NCBI GenBank assembly: GCA_024138015.1
Contig: JAMXBB010000007.1
Coordinates: 66,594,421-66,658,420 of the forward strand
Direction of reading: 5' to 3'
DNA: 64,000 bases
Source of the DNA: Lumnitzera littorea
Lineage: Eukaryota; Streptophyta; Magnoliopsida; Myrtales; Combretaceae
In this document: positions 1 through 11,690 of the stretch, in pieces
Position numbering within the stretch: position 1 is the first letter of the stretch
Layout of the letters: each line of letters begins with the position of its first letter
Program-made: the position numbers and the translations under genes
Notes under the pieces: model-generated
What the model saw: the letters and a program-made list of their open reading frames with translations, nothing else
Databases searched by the model: none
Told to the model about the DNA's origin: nothing

Positions 1-330
1 GAATGAAAATCAACCTAAGGTTGGGGGTTCGATGTAAATTGATACCCAAGGGAAAGGCTCGCATTGTTAGTGTAAGGACTAAATTAGGCGAAACATAGGG
101 ATGAAAATCGACCCAAAGTTAAGGGCTTAATGTAAATCAATGCCCAAAAGAGAGGCTCATGTCCTTAGTACAAGGACTAACTTGGCAAAGCTTAGGGATG
201 AAAATTAACCCAATATTAGGGGCTTGATATAAATCGATGCCCAAGAGATGTTACTACATCATTAGTGCAAGGACTAACTTAAGCAAAGCTTAAGGATGAA
301 AGTTGACTTAAGGTTAGGAGCTCGAGGGAA
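1..330. repeat. 98-bp tandem repeat in the 3' untranslated part of a Tat-type gypsy element
   Basis: Three full units and part of a fourth recur with a period of 97-98 bp; the shared ATGAAA-type word is at 3, 101, 198 and 296. Each unit also carries a version of GTGCAAGGACTAACTT and of GATGCCCAAGAG. The array may begin outside the window. It lies just past the end of the minus-strand integrase, so in element orientation it sits in the 3' untranslated region. Tat and Ogre elements are known to carry tandem repeats there; that this is such an array is inference. Confidence 0.75.
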
Positions 331-399
331 GAAGAGAGACACATGCAAAAAACTTCATTAATTTATTACATTCGATCATGGTTATAAGTGCTTTTGATT

Positions 400-1300
400 C
401 TCGTCGCTATACTTAAGGAAAGTAGGGTTGTAGATTCTAAGCATTCCATACCCTTGGGATAGGTCATCCTTCTAGCATTTCGAGCTTGTAAGCACCCTTT
501 CCTACATCATCGACTACTCATACAAGGTCTTCTTAATTGGGAGGAAGCTTGCCTTGCCCTTCTTCTAAGCTAGTAGCCTTTAATTTTCTACATACTAAGT
601 CTCCATGGTAAAAAACCCTGTATTAGATGCTGCGATTGTAGTAGCGGCTGGCTCGCTATTGATAGGTTACTGTATATGCTTGTGTAACATCATGAACTTC
701 ATCAATGGTGTCAAGGCTTGCCTATAAGATCATGTGATTAATATTCATGTCGAAGTGTTATATCTTGCTAGTCGATGCCTATAAGATCATGTGATTAATA
801 TTCATGTCGAAGTATTATATCTTGCTAGTCGATAATTCTAACTCAATGGGAGGACAGCTTTTACTCTGAAAGCTAAATGGAATGGGGTTTCTCTAGTTGA
901 GGTCCTATGCATCATGCGATATTGCCAAAGTATGTTAAGAAGCTCATCGGCCCACCTACCTCTTATTCATTCTACCCTCTTCTTCAAATTGTTGATAATT
1001 ATCTTGTTGATAGCCTCAACCTGGCCATTGGTCTAAAGATAGGCTATCGAGGTGTAGTGTAACCTGATGTTATGCTTATTGTAGAAGTCCCTAAAACAAT
1101 CGCTGTCGAATTGCCTCCCATTGTCAGTGATCAACCTATACGGTACTTAAAAGTAAGACAATATGTATGTTAGTTTGAACCCTTTGGCAACTCAGGCTGT
1201 GATGGTCGCAATAGCCAATGCCTCTTCCCACTTAGGGAAGTAATCCACTACCACAAGGATAAATTGTTAGCCCGCTGATGCTTTCGGGAAGGGGACAAGG
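400..1300 (-). pseudogene. Ty3/gypsy integrase remnant
   Basis: Minus-strand translation shows LITDNGRQFDSDCFRDFY (about 1080-1135) and, after one stop, NGQVEAINKIII (about 990-1035). These are the second catalytic Asp region and the NGQVE-A-N motif of Ty3/gypsy integrases. The C-terminal part ends near 415-500 with GAYKLEMLEG, as in Tat-type integrases. Stops and shifts separate the pieces. A 57-bp duplication (719-833) falls in the downstream half. Confidence 0.85.
719..833. repeat. 57-bp tandem duplication inside the gypsy integrase
   Basis: The sequence starting TGCCTATAAGATCATGTG at 719 starts again at 776, giving two adjacent copies with period 57 that differ at about one base. Fifty-seven bases are 19 codons, so the duplication itself would not shift the frame. 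Confidence 0.9.
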
Positions 1301-1319
1301 ATGTCTAATCCCTATTGTT

Positions 1320-1570
1320 GACTTCCTAGGAGATGAATTCCATAAGAAGGCCTTGTACTAAATGTAGGTACTTAGCCATTGTTTCGCCCTTGGTCTCATA
1401 TTCCTCCTTGACCTACTATACAACCAGTATGGAGTTTGAGTATATGTTGAGTTTTTCTACTCTGATATCTTTAACGATTTTTAGGCAGGCAATGAGTGTC
1501 TTATATTCAACTTCATTGTTACTCACTAAGAAACCAAACTTCATGGCATAGAGGATCTTTGTTCTATGCA
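1320..1570 (-). pseudogene. Second RNase H-like domain (aRNH) of the Tat-type element
   Basis: The minus strand reads KFGFLVSNNEVEYKTLIACL followed by a run with NIYSNSILVV. This matches the NNEAEYEAL and YSDSQLVV blocks of the extra RNase H that Tat elements carry between their own RNase H and the integrase. The catalytic Asp of YSDS appears as Asn here, so the domain would be inactive even without the stops. Confidence 0.75.
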
Positions 1571-1820
1571 AGCCGTGTAATGTGATATCGGCCCTATTCC
1601 CCCCTTTAATGGAGGAGCTCTCGATATGGAATTTTTAGATAGGTATGGAGAGCTCTAGTTGAGGCTTGTTTACTCCAATGTATTTTACTATGAAGTTTGT
1701 GAGGACTTGTGCTTTAATTGCTTGTCTTGGGTGGAATTGAACTCCATAGGCATTGAGCTTAAGGGATTACTTCACCATTCAACCTAAAGTATTAGGTCTT
1801 TGCAGAGCGATTCTAAGCAA

Positions 1821-1937
1821 TACATCAAATAGTATGATGATTGGATATGATTAAAAGTTGGGCTTGAGCTTGTGACTTACATCAAATAGTATGATGATTG
1901 GATATGATTAAAAGTTGGGCTTGAGCTTGTGAGCTAC
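1821..1937. repeat. 57-bp tandem duplication inside the gypsy RNase H
   Basis: The block starting TACATCAAATAGTATGATG at 1821 repeats at 1878 with only two or three differences at its end. The period is 57 bp, the same as the independent duplication at 719-833, although the sequences are unrelated. Confidence 0.9.
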
Positions 1938-2130
1938 AATGACAATTGCGAAGGTGGATTTTTCTATTTTAGTATATCTAAGCTCAAGCCCTTGGAGGAT
2001 GTAGCTAATGTAGTAGATTAGTTGATGGTCATGGCCATCAGCTCAGACGAGTATTAAGGATAATGCTTTATCGCTGACTGCGAGGTATAAGTACAATTCC
2101 TCTCTAGGTATTGGTTTAAAGAGTATGGAT
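1850..2130 (-). pseudogene. First RNase H domain of the Tat-type gypsy element
   Basis: The minus strand gives PREELYLYLAVSDKALSLIL, then LIYYISYILQGLELRYTKIE and FAIVIVAHKLKPNF. These correspond to the LYLAVSD, YYVSK-L-ELRY-EK and RKLRPYF blocks conserved in Ty3/gypsy RNase H. It is broken by stops, and its C-terminal part carries the duplication at 1821-1937. Confidence 0.8.
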
Positions 2131-2289
2131 AGGGTCGATAGGAAGTTCTTCAACTCTAGGGAGCCTCGCTGGCATGCTAGTGTCCATTACACTCAATAGG
2201 GTACTTAAGCAGAGTGAAAAATTTTGTAGACTTGTCGGCACCTCGAGATACAAAACGATTGGGGGTAGTTATCCTTCCTATTAGTCATT

Positions 2290-2900
2290 GGACCTCTTTA
2301 ACCTTGGTTGGGGCTTGCATGTCTTAGACTGCTTTGATTTTATTAAGGTTGGCTTCTATCCCTTACTTTATGACCATGAAATCAAAAAACTTGCTCGAGG
2401 CAACTCTGAAGATGCACTTTTATGGGTTAAGTTTGAAATTAATGAAGGATTTAGAAAATCTCTCAAAGAACACCGATGTGGTCTTTTTTGGTTTTGCTTT
2501 TGGCAATCATATCATCGATGTAGATTTCAATGTTCTTGCCTATTTGTGGCTTGAAGATGTGGGCTACCAACCTTTGATATGTGACTTTGGTGTTTTTTAT
2601 ACCCAAGGGCATTACTTTGTAACAATAGGTCTCGAAGTCTATGACAAAGTATTTATGGACTTCATCTTAAGAGGCTATTCAAATTTGGTTGTATCTGGAG
2701 TAAGCATCTATGAAACTGAGAAGTACATTACCAGACGTTGAATTGACGAGCTGGTCTATACGTGGTAGGGGAAAGTAGTCATTTGGGCATGCTTTATTGA
2801 GGTTAGTGTAGTCGACGCACAACGCACATATGCCATTTTCCATTTGCTTTCTTGACAAGCACTGTGTTAGTGAGCTAAGTGGGGTATATCTTATGCCAAA
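2290..2900 (-). pseudogene. Ty3/gypsy reverse transcriptase remnant
   Basis: The minus strand reads ANGKWHMCVDYTNLNKACPN and then NDYFPLPRIDQLV (about 2740-2865), the classic RT entry motif. At 2501-2540 it reads NIEIYIDDMIAKS, which contains the catalytic YIDD box. The N-terminal half and the YIDD region are in different frames, so the gene is dead. Open frames on the plus strand here are shadows. Confidence 0.88.
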
Positions 2901-3369
2901 TGAAGCATACTCAGAGTAGCTTCTATACTTCCTCCTTAATCACAACCTAATGTTCAAGGGCAATGTGTCGTTCCTTTTGCTTGATAAGTCGAATAGCAAG
3001 ATTGACATTGAGGTGGTAAATAGCCTTAAGTATATCAATGATCCTTGGCATGTCTTTTGGGGTAGATGCAAAGATGTCAAAATTTTGCTTAAGGAATTCT
3101 GTAGTTCAACCTTGTTTTTGTCTAGCAGTTCGGCCCCTATTTTGGTTACTATTCTAAGGGCATCAGATATCTAGACTTTCAAGGTCCTTTCTACAGGTTT
3201 GCCCTATAATGCTAAAGTGAAGGAGTTAGTTGACTCGATGTTCATAACGTTACTTTTAGATTAGGCTTTACAGTAAAGCATCTTGGACAAAGCTTGATCT
3301 CTTCTAGCCTTGCAAACTCCAGTGAGGGTCATAAACTTCACTTTGAGGCATTTTTGGTTGATAAGTGTG

Positions 3370-3530
3370 TCAAACTTTGTTATGCTTGGTCTGCTGAGGA
3401 CCGACAACGACGAAGTCTATCGACTAAGTGGCAACTTGTTTGCCATCGCCTAAACGAACAGGTAGGGTGATGATCCCCTTAGCGAGTACTGGTCTATAAC
3501 CTCCAAACCCTGTAAGGTCGTGTTTATATG
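3370..3530 (-). pseudogene. Gypsy aspartic protease C-terminal remnant
   Basis: The minus strand reads LTGFGGYRPVLAKGIITLPV followed by a stretch with SIDFVVVGPQQTKHN. This fits the L-GF-G, P-G-I-LPV and F-VV segments downstream of the active-site Asp in Tat-type proteases. The DTG motif itself should lie nearer 3600-3720 and is not clear. Confidence 0.6.
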
Positions 3531-3720
3531 GCTGAAGGGGCTCATCGAGTTATTCTTTCATTTGCCCGAAGGCACTGTAGAAAAATATTTATACCGAACT
3601 CCACTATCAACGAATGTCATGGGGATGTCGAAGTACCTAATTTCAACATTTATGACTAATGCATTGCTATGGGGCAAGTTAATTCCTTACTTGTTTGTAT
3701 CAGTGAAAGTTATTGTTGTG

Positions 3721-5000
3721 TTTATAACTCTTATTTTAAATATACTTTATATGGTGATTTTATAGTATTTCCCTTATATTTTTTGTTGTTTTTAAAGAAA
3801 TCAATACTTAATTGAATAAAATTTTGATTTCAAGGTTTGAATGCGTTCTCAGATTGAAAATGAAGAAAAGGAATAAAGTTTCACCCAATTCAAAGTTCAA
3901 ATGAATAAGTTATGAAGTTTTGAAGTTACATAACTTGGGATACAACTGTATCCCCAGATTGTGTCCCACCTAGGATGATTTTTGTACCCAAAGTCAGTGA
4001 GTTGCACAACTTATGAGCATAACTTATGAACACAATTATGTCCTAAGCTGTGTCTAGTGACAAAAAAGGAAATTTCTAAATATATTATATAAGGACTTGT
4101 GAAGGTTTTAAAGACAACTTTTCACATTAAAAGTAAAAGAGACTTGAAGAGAAAAAGGAGAAAAAGGTAGAAGCATCAACCAACTTCAAGATTGAAGAGA
4201 TTTCCTATTAACAAAAGGGCTTTTTCATATTTTACTTCTTGATTTTGTTGCAATTTTCTTTTAATTTTGTCATGATAGCTTAAGATTCTTATATTTAGAA
4301 TTATGGAACCTAGGGTTTCATGTGACTATTGGATTTATTGATAATTTTTAATAAAGTTTCTATCTTTATTAATTCAATTATATGTTTTTATTGTTAATTG
4401 ACATTTTTAGGGTATCAATTTGTTATTATGCATAATAATTGAGAAATCACAAGGTAATGAGATTTTGATATAATTGAAGAGAGTTACATGTATACTTTGA
4501 GATAAGATGCACGATTCTTCCAAAAAGTTATTATTTTTGTATGAGAATTCATTGTACATCAATGCAATTCTAAATTATATTACTAAGTGAAAAGATTCAA
4601 GTAAATAATTTTAGATGAGGGTTAACATGCTTAAGAAAAGTGTTAACTTCAATTGCAAATCCATCCAATAAAAAATAATAGAGATGAAATTAAATAGATT
4701 TTTAGAGATCACATGTTAAACATGAGAGGAAACAATTCTTAAATACTTTATTTGCCTTTTTAAAGTCGTCCTTAATTTTATTGCTTCCTAATTACTTAGT
4801 TAAGTCTCATAATTAGATTAATGTGTTAATTTTAGTATTTTTAATTCATGCAATCCATCACAAATTTTCAATTAGATAATGGAGTATTAATACCTAAGGT
4901 CTTTGAAGGATTGACTCATACTTATATCCGTTATATTAGAATTTGATAGGTGCACTTGCCTAACATCATATGTTAATCTTTAGCTTCTTATTTTTTATGA
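3721..5000. other. No gene; AT-rich sequence of repeat character
   Basis: I see no conserved coding frame. The stretch around 4900-4960 (GGATTGACTCATACTTATATCC, then GGTGCACTTGCC) resembles the end of plant LTR or leader sequences, so an LTR fragment inserted in the gypsy element is possible. No boundary or target duplication could be fixed. Confidence 0.3.
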
Positions 5001-7958
5001 TGTGCATCTCATGTTTGGGTATTAGGGTAATGTCGCTTGAAAGGAGGCAAGGTTTGTTGAATATGGTATTGACCTGACCGTATCATCTCCATTGGTTTTG
5101 TTTGTTTATAAGGGCATTGGCCTATTGATTATGGTATTGTTGTTGGTTATCTACTTGACGATGCTATGAGACTTGTATTGAGGGGCGACTAGGCTCAATA
5201 GCCGATTTAGAGCTTTTGGAAAAATAACCTGATTAAGCTAGAAGCTTATAAAGGGCTTCATGATTTTAGTTAAGGAGTTTTTATAGGCTTAGAATTTAAA
5301 AATATAATAAAATATTAAAAATATAGCTAAAATCGTACAAATTTACTATATTATTATATCGTCGATAGCAAACAAATTAGTCTAAAAAATTAACAAACAC
5401 TTAGAAATAAATTATATGAATAATATAATTAATATTGTACATAAAATAATATATAAAAGACATATATACATATCAGGTATAATTATTATATAAATATATG
5501 TACCTATAATTAGCATAAATACCCGAAAATGCATAAATATCACTAAATAAATTAAGAGAAAGATAAAAAAAAAATTATTTAAAACTCTACAAGACATGTG
5601 ACATTAAGCAATAAGGCATAACAAAGCTGGAAGAATTTGTGGGAATTAAGAAAAGATGCTATGAACACCTAATCAACTAAAAAAAGGGGAAAAACTAACA
5701 AATGTCCACATGATAAATTCTCCACCAACAAGAGGGACTATTATAAATTCCATAGCTTACTTTTGGAAATAATTCTAGACACTCTAAGCACATGGGAAAA
5801 ATACTGGGGAGCTCAAGAATTGTTGAAAAGAATTTTTACAACAATTAAGAAGGAATAGAGTAATTTTGGGTGAAATCCAAGTTACTAGAGAAAACCACTA
5901 CCTGAGAGCAAGCCAAACCACCTAGAGATAGTGGATGCAACACCAACTTAGGAAGACAAACCCCCACCTTTGGAAGACAAACCCTTACCCTCAGATGGTT
6001 GCCAAAGTTGCAAGTAGCAATAAGTTTCGATTCTAGCTTTTTTTTATCCTTTTTTTCTAAACATAGTAAACAAACTCTAAAAATTATAATTTTTAATTTC
6101 ATAGGTAATTTTTCATTTAGAATCCCAAAATGCAACTAGATTCTTTGAATTCCAAGTCAAAATATGTGTTTTTTTGAGAAACTAAGCTCAAAACAAACCT
6201 AAATTCTAATTTTTAATAGCCTAAATGATGTTGTTTTGATCCTAAAATTTATGTACAAATATTTCAACATGTCTAATTTGATTCCATGAAAAGAGTTTTC
6301 AAAAATTTCAAAAGTTGAATTTTAGTGTTTTTCTTATCTAATATGCATGTGGCTAAAATCTCTTAAAATGGGTGTTTGATTTAATAATTAGGCCATCAAG
6401 TACTGGTTTATAGCTGTATTTGAGGTTTAGAGTGTTGGGTTAGAATGTTGGAGTAAGGAAACAAGGTTGTAGATGTTGGAAGTGTGTCATTTGAGAATTC
6501 AAAAAAGGAAGTTAGAAGGTGTGTCAGAATGTAACATGGTGTGAATATGGTGAATACACTAGAAATTTGATTTGGATCATTAAAAGGCTATCCTTAGACT
6601 CTATATTATTTTTAGAGAATAAAATGTAAGTTGGAAACTTCATAAATGGGAATTTAATTTAGGATGATGGGTTAAAAACTTTGTCAGAAATTAGGTTAGA
6701 ATGTGGTCTGGTATTTAATATTCTTGACCACACCATGAGTTCAATAGTAGATCAACCATTGATTTGTATATGAATTCTATACCTATATCAAAGTCAAAAC
6801 ATGAGTAAGAAGCCATCCAAATAATAGCCATAACAAAAGATTGGGTTAGAACTTAAGTAAAAAACTTAGTCTAAAAGTAGTTTGATGGAAGATGCAAAAC
6901 ATAGGAGCAATTGGGAATTGAAGATGGTTGGTATTGGATATCAAACCATTGGGAGTTAAAGAGTAGATTAGAAAGTTATCTATCTATCACTTCTAAGAAT
7001 TTATTGAAGTCAAAACCTAGATAAAAAACTACTAGGTAGCAATCTGTACCAAGTCAGAGCCTTGGTCAAAATGTATTTTTCTTAACTAATATCTAATAAA
7101 CACTTTAGAGAAGTCACCTAACACGATTAAGGAACATATTTAAAAGTCAAACCGAATTCATATACTATATATGTTATAAAAACTAAGGATGTTACATTAA
7201 TTTTAGGGATAATAAATGAAGACGAGAGCGATACACAAGGAGAATGAGCATCAGTACCTAAGTAAGTGGGATTAGTGTTTTATTGCACTTTGAAGTGTTG
7301 TTTAAGAATACTTGGAAACCTTAGTATATGTCTTGTTTGTGGTTGTAAGTTAATTGCCCGTATGCATGCAGTGTATGTACTTAAATACGTTGTGCTAAAT
7401 TGATGTGTTGATTGCTTTATGATATTACATGCTTTAGACTATTTGAATTTGCTCAATCACACCAAAAGTAATCCAATACAAACTCAACTTAACCATTAAT
7501 TGGACTTGCATTGCAACCTACTAAGGGAAACGATTAGGAAATGTAGGCCAAACATGGACTCCTTCGTTAAGGATAGCAAAAATGGTCCTCTCCCCATCTT
7601 GAGTCAAACTAATTGACAGGAGAAAAGGTTACGGACAAGTTAAGGTCAGTAGTTCAAAGGTAGTTTTAGGTAGAGCATGTTCTTCATTGAACAAGCTTCG
7701 ACTTGGTGACCAAATTCACGAGTACACAACATTAAACTCTTCAAAACCTAGAGTAGAGTGGACGTAATTTCTTTTATCTTATGATGATAAGTCAACATCA
7801 TGTGATGGCATTTACTTGATCATACATTGCATCAAGTTAAACTGCTTGAAAACCCTGATTACTTAATGTCAAATATGTGCTACTGTCTTCGTCCCATTTA
7901 CTAAGCAAGTTATCACTCATTCCCCTATAGTTGTTTTATAGGTTTCCCCAATAGACTC
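5001..7958. other. No gene; AT-rich intergenic or relic sequence
   Basis: About 5000-5260 on the minus strand has proline- and asparagine-rich short frames that could be a gag-protease linker of the same gypsy element, but this is weak. From 5260 to 7958 there is AT-rich sequence without a convincing coding frame, tandem array or RNA gene. Confidence 0.3.
7954..7958. repeat. Left target-site duplication of the solo LTR
   Basis: GACTC directly before the LTR; the right copy at 9349-9353 is GACCC. Confidence 0.6.
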
Positions 7959-9348
7959 TATTAGATATCTCATATATATTTTAATGATAACAAAAAGGGT
8001 TAAAAGCTAATGAATCTTTAAGAGTGCAGACTTACAAAAGGATTTTTAGAAAGTTTATTTTTGCAAAATTAAGTTGCATTCAGAAGCTTCGAATGGATTA
8101 AAAATAGTTTATTTTGGAAAATCTTTACAAAGTATTATAGAAGCTTTTATAAAAAGAATTAGTACAGTACTTCAAAAGCTTATTCAGAAACTTCAGAAAC
8201 TCAATGTTAATATTCTTTAAAAGGTTGTTTAGAAAGTAAATCTGGAAGACATTAAAATTAGTTTTAAATCAGATTCAAATTAATTAAGACCTAGCTTCAT
8301 TAGATTGGGTGTATTAGGAAAATACACTGAATCCCGTTTCACTTAAGATGGAGCTAAGATCCATAGGGACTATCTTTGTGCAATTTAATTTTTGAAAAAT
8401 CAAGATAGACACAAATATGGATAAGGATAAAGTTAAGTTGGATTTTGTGGAAATTCAAAATGAACTTTATCCAGAAATATCTAATAAGGATTATCTCTTC
8501 GTTAAGAAATCTATCTGGTGGTTATGGTTTTAAGTATATCTTATTTGAACAAATCAAGGAGAATAGTTTTTTTTTTTTTTTTTAAATTCAAAATATCGAG
8601 ATCTTCTCCCGAAAATATCGAAGGATTATCCTTTGCATTCTAACAGTTGGATAATTATGGAAGTGAAGAAAATCTTTAGTTTTTTTAGCCATTGGAAAAA
8701 CTCAATATAAAACGAAGAAGGATTCAAAACGTCATGAAGAAAAATTATCGTTGCACAAAAATTCTTGATTAGTTTTTACCTTCTAAAAAACTTTAGAAAG
8801 TTCTTCAGATACTTCTTCAGAGAGCTGTATCGAATCAAAGTTTTATAATAAGTGTTATTTCTTTCAAGTGCAAAATTATTTGAGACTTGTATTTTTGTTC
8901 TCACTTACAAGCTCTATACTTTATTGTAGAGAAAAGATAGTTTATACTTTATAGATCTGTATTAGCCTAGATTGTAAAGAGGCCAAATAGGTAGAGCAGA
9001 GTGTTAAAAAGTCATTGTGACGAATGCTTGTAATCTGTTTGTGATTTGATTTAGTAGATTAAGTGGAACAGTATCAGTGAAGTAGACCGAGTCTCCAATA
9101 GTGGAGTTAGAAGAGAGCAATAGGTAGAAGGCCAAAGCTCTATAAAATCTCTACTTAATTTTCTCCTTCCTTACACTCTTTTAATTTGGTTTATTATTGA
9201 TTGCACATTGAGTCATTAAATTATCACTATTCACCATTAGAAGTTGTTAAGAGGGATAACTTCAATTTTAATGAAAAAATTTTCAAAAAATTTAAAGATA
9301 TTAATTCACCACCTTACCCCCCTCCCAATACCTTATACGGGACTAACA
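7959..9348 (+). mobile_element. Solo LTR, probably of a Ty1/copia (SIRE-like) element
   Basis: The block starts TATTAGATATCTCATATATA and ends GGGACTAACA. Its ends form an inverted pair TRTTAG/CTAACA, with the canonical first TG degraded to TA. It is flanked by GACTC (7954-7958) and GACCC (9349-9353), a 5-bp target duplication with one change. The pyrimidine-rich end (CACCTTACCCCCCTCCC) and the ATTTTAATGATAACAAAA start are typical of SIRE-type copia LTRs. No gag or pol adjoins it on either side, so it is a solo LTR of about 1390 bp left by recombination. Lineage is inference. Confidence 0.75.
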
Positions 9349-11654
9349 GACCCATTAGTACTACTTCATGTTTCAGAAGGCTAGAGATTAGGGTTGGGGA
9401 GTGAGATTCAAGATTATTTGACTGGATTTCTATTCGATTTATCGACTATACTAATTTTTAAGAAAACTAATAGTGTCTCATTAAGTGACACCTAGTTTTC
9501 AATCAATGAAATTTATTACATGCTCTATAAGCCTATGGATTTTAGCGAAATTTTAGTAAACACTATATCTTTCTATAACAATGTAGTTTTTGGAATTTTT
9601 ATTAAATATAAGGTTTTATCTTTCATACAACTTTTAACTTGATTTTTACTCAAAATTTAAGTTGTAAAAATTATTTTCATAATTTATTTTTAAAAGTTAT
9701 ACCCCAAGTTAATTCTTACTAGGTATTGAATGGAGCATTTTTAAGTAGTAGAATGGTGAATGCCTTATGTAGGCTATACTTACGTTAGCAGCTAAGGCGG
9801 TTAACTTCTAGTGTAAGATGGTTTACATGGTAAGGCTATTACGACTCTCTAGTTTGGGGCATGACAAGTGTTAGGTGGGTTGTTGAATTTGGTTTTTCTC
9901 ATCTGCAATGAAGTGGTCAATGCAGCCTTTACAAACAAGGCCTTTGACTGCATTCTTGAGGCAACAACACTCATCATGGTTGTGTCCGTGTTGTCACAAC
10001 ACAGAGGGGCAATCAAGTTGTGGCAACACAGCTGTGTAATACGAGAAGATCTAAGTTCAAGTGCCATTCTTGATTAGGAACCATTGGCACACTATATAAA
10101 GCATCTCATAACCTCGACTTCTACTAAGAGACCGGTATCAAGTAATAATAGAGTATTTACTATAAGTTATAACATAATATCTAAATCCGACATAACATAA
10201 AGTAAGTATGGGGGTTGAAGGTCCTTGTCACCTGAAGAATACATTTAAAGTATATAAGTATCTTACTTGTATCAACTATCTATGCTTTCTTGCTCTAGGC
10301 TCTTGTTTTAACTGTTTTCATATTTCAAGTGTAATTTCTTCATTTTAAATCCATTTTTCATGATCTTATAGTTATTTTTCATCAATTTCGAGTGTTCTTT
10401 CATTTTATGAGGTAATTTATGGGCTTTTAGGTTAGAAAGGTTTCAATTTGGTCCTTATAAGTTCATAGGCCCAGAGGGTGAGTTTAGTCACTTTAGGGCT
10501 TGGGCTTAAGTTTAGGCTTTAAGCTTAGCTTTTGGCCTTGGGCCTTGCACTTAATGTTTTGGCCTTCCTTTTAAGTATTTTAAGTGGATTTTTTCTACTT
10601 AACACCTTAAATTTTTATCTTGGGCCTTGGTGTTGCTCTTATGGGCCTAAACAAGCTATTTTCTTAAGTTTAAGGCTTCAACTCATTAAGGGGTCTATAG
10701 TGAATGTCTTGGATAAGCCTTAGGGTTTGGTGGGACTCTTAAATAACCTATTTTGAGCCTTTTTATATAGGATTTAGATGTGGTCATTCACTTATTTGAG
10801 CTTTCTTTAGGGCCTTTTGAGCCTAACTTGCACTTTAGGACCTTAAACCTAGTCTCACTTGTCTTTTTGGACTTAAGCCCAACTTTGGCCTTAAGTTTAA
10901 TCCATTTTGTTCAACCTTATAGATCTGGTCATGATAATTAAGGTTGCCATAATACCATTTTTAAGTCTCTAATTACTAATTAAGTTAGTTTAGGGTCCTA
11001 ACTCATTATTAGTCTACTTAACTTGGTTAATCAAGTCTTAAACCATATTTAACACTAAATAATTATGTTATTAAGCTACTAAATAAAAATTTACAGATTT
11101 TAATCCACCATGCATGTGGTGTCTAAAGTGTGGTTTTGCGAGGTTTCCATTATACATCTCATATACTACATGTTTTAGTGCTTCTTCCTTTATCTTAGTT
11201 GTGTTTTCTACTAATCATAAGTTGTGTATTTATCAAATGTGAAGAAAAAGCATTTAGAATTCCCTAAGGGAGGTGGTGGCATACACTTGAAATAAGGGTT
11301 ATGGGGTTCCTTTTTGATGATTCCTTACTAATGCTCACTAACTATCACTTACACTACATATTGATGTTACTACTTAAACTATTTAGTCTAGTTTAAGCAT
11401 TATTCTAACCTAACTTTTATTATACTCTCTTAAAACACTAAGTTATACATGTACATAATAATATAAGAGTTTAAAATGTAAGGAACTACCATGAATCTTA
11501 AAGAAAGTGAAGAAGAAGTTCAACTTAGCACTTACTAGAGTTAAGTGTAGATGACTTCCTTTTGTATGTGTGTACCATTAGTTTTTGTGTGTTTATGAGT
11601 TTGTACGTATGTTGACCAACTAGCGGAAAGAGTGAGGGTGGCATGGAACTTGGT
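9349..11654. other. No gene; includes a stretch rich in GGGCYT and TTAAG words
   Basis: No coding frame is convincing. Between about 10430 and 10930 the plus strand is unusually rich in short words such as GGGCCTT, GGGCTTAAG and TTTAGGCTT without strict periodicity. Short open frames here are byproducts of that composition. Confidence 0.35.
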
Positions 11655-11662
11655 GGTGGTGG
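11655..11662. repeat. Left 8-bp target-site duplication of the hAT element
   Basis: GGTGGTGG immediately before the left terminal inverted repeat; the right copy at 16948-16955 is GGTGGTAG (7 of 8 identical). Eight bases is the standard hAT target duplication. Confidence 0.8.
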
Positions 11663-11690
11663 CAGTGTTGTCAAAATCGCAATTTAGAAC
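11663..11690 (+). repeat. Left terminal inverted repeat of the hAT element
   Basis: CAGTGTTGTCAAAATCGCAA pairs with the reversed right end starting CAAGGTTGTCAAATTCGCGA; most of the first 20 positions agree. Confidence 0.85.

Larger units (their letters stand above)
400..3720 (-). mobile_element. Ty3/gypsy (Tat-type) pol relic: protease, RT, RNase H, second RNase H, integrase
   Basis: Reading the minus strand from high to low coordinates gives, in order, a protease-like stretch, reverse transcriptase with YIDD, a first RNase H, a second RNase H-like domain and an integrase ending in GAYKLEMLEG. The order protease-RT-RNase H-integrase is Ty3/gypsy. The extra RNase H before the integrase is the known mark of the Tat lineage. 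The frame is broken by many stops and shifts, so nothing here can be expressed as a polyprotein. The gag of a similar element lies at 17950-19225 on the same strand. No LTR boundary is visible on the left because the element runs out of the window. Confidence 0.85.

Noticed and set aside
2288..3765. Plus-strand open frames of 60-135 codons
   Set aside because: The minus strand carries clear RT and protease motifs; the plus frames are shadows.
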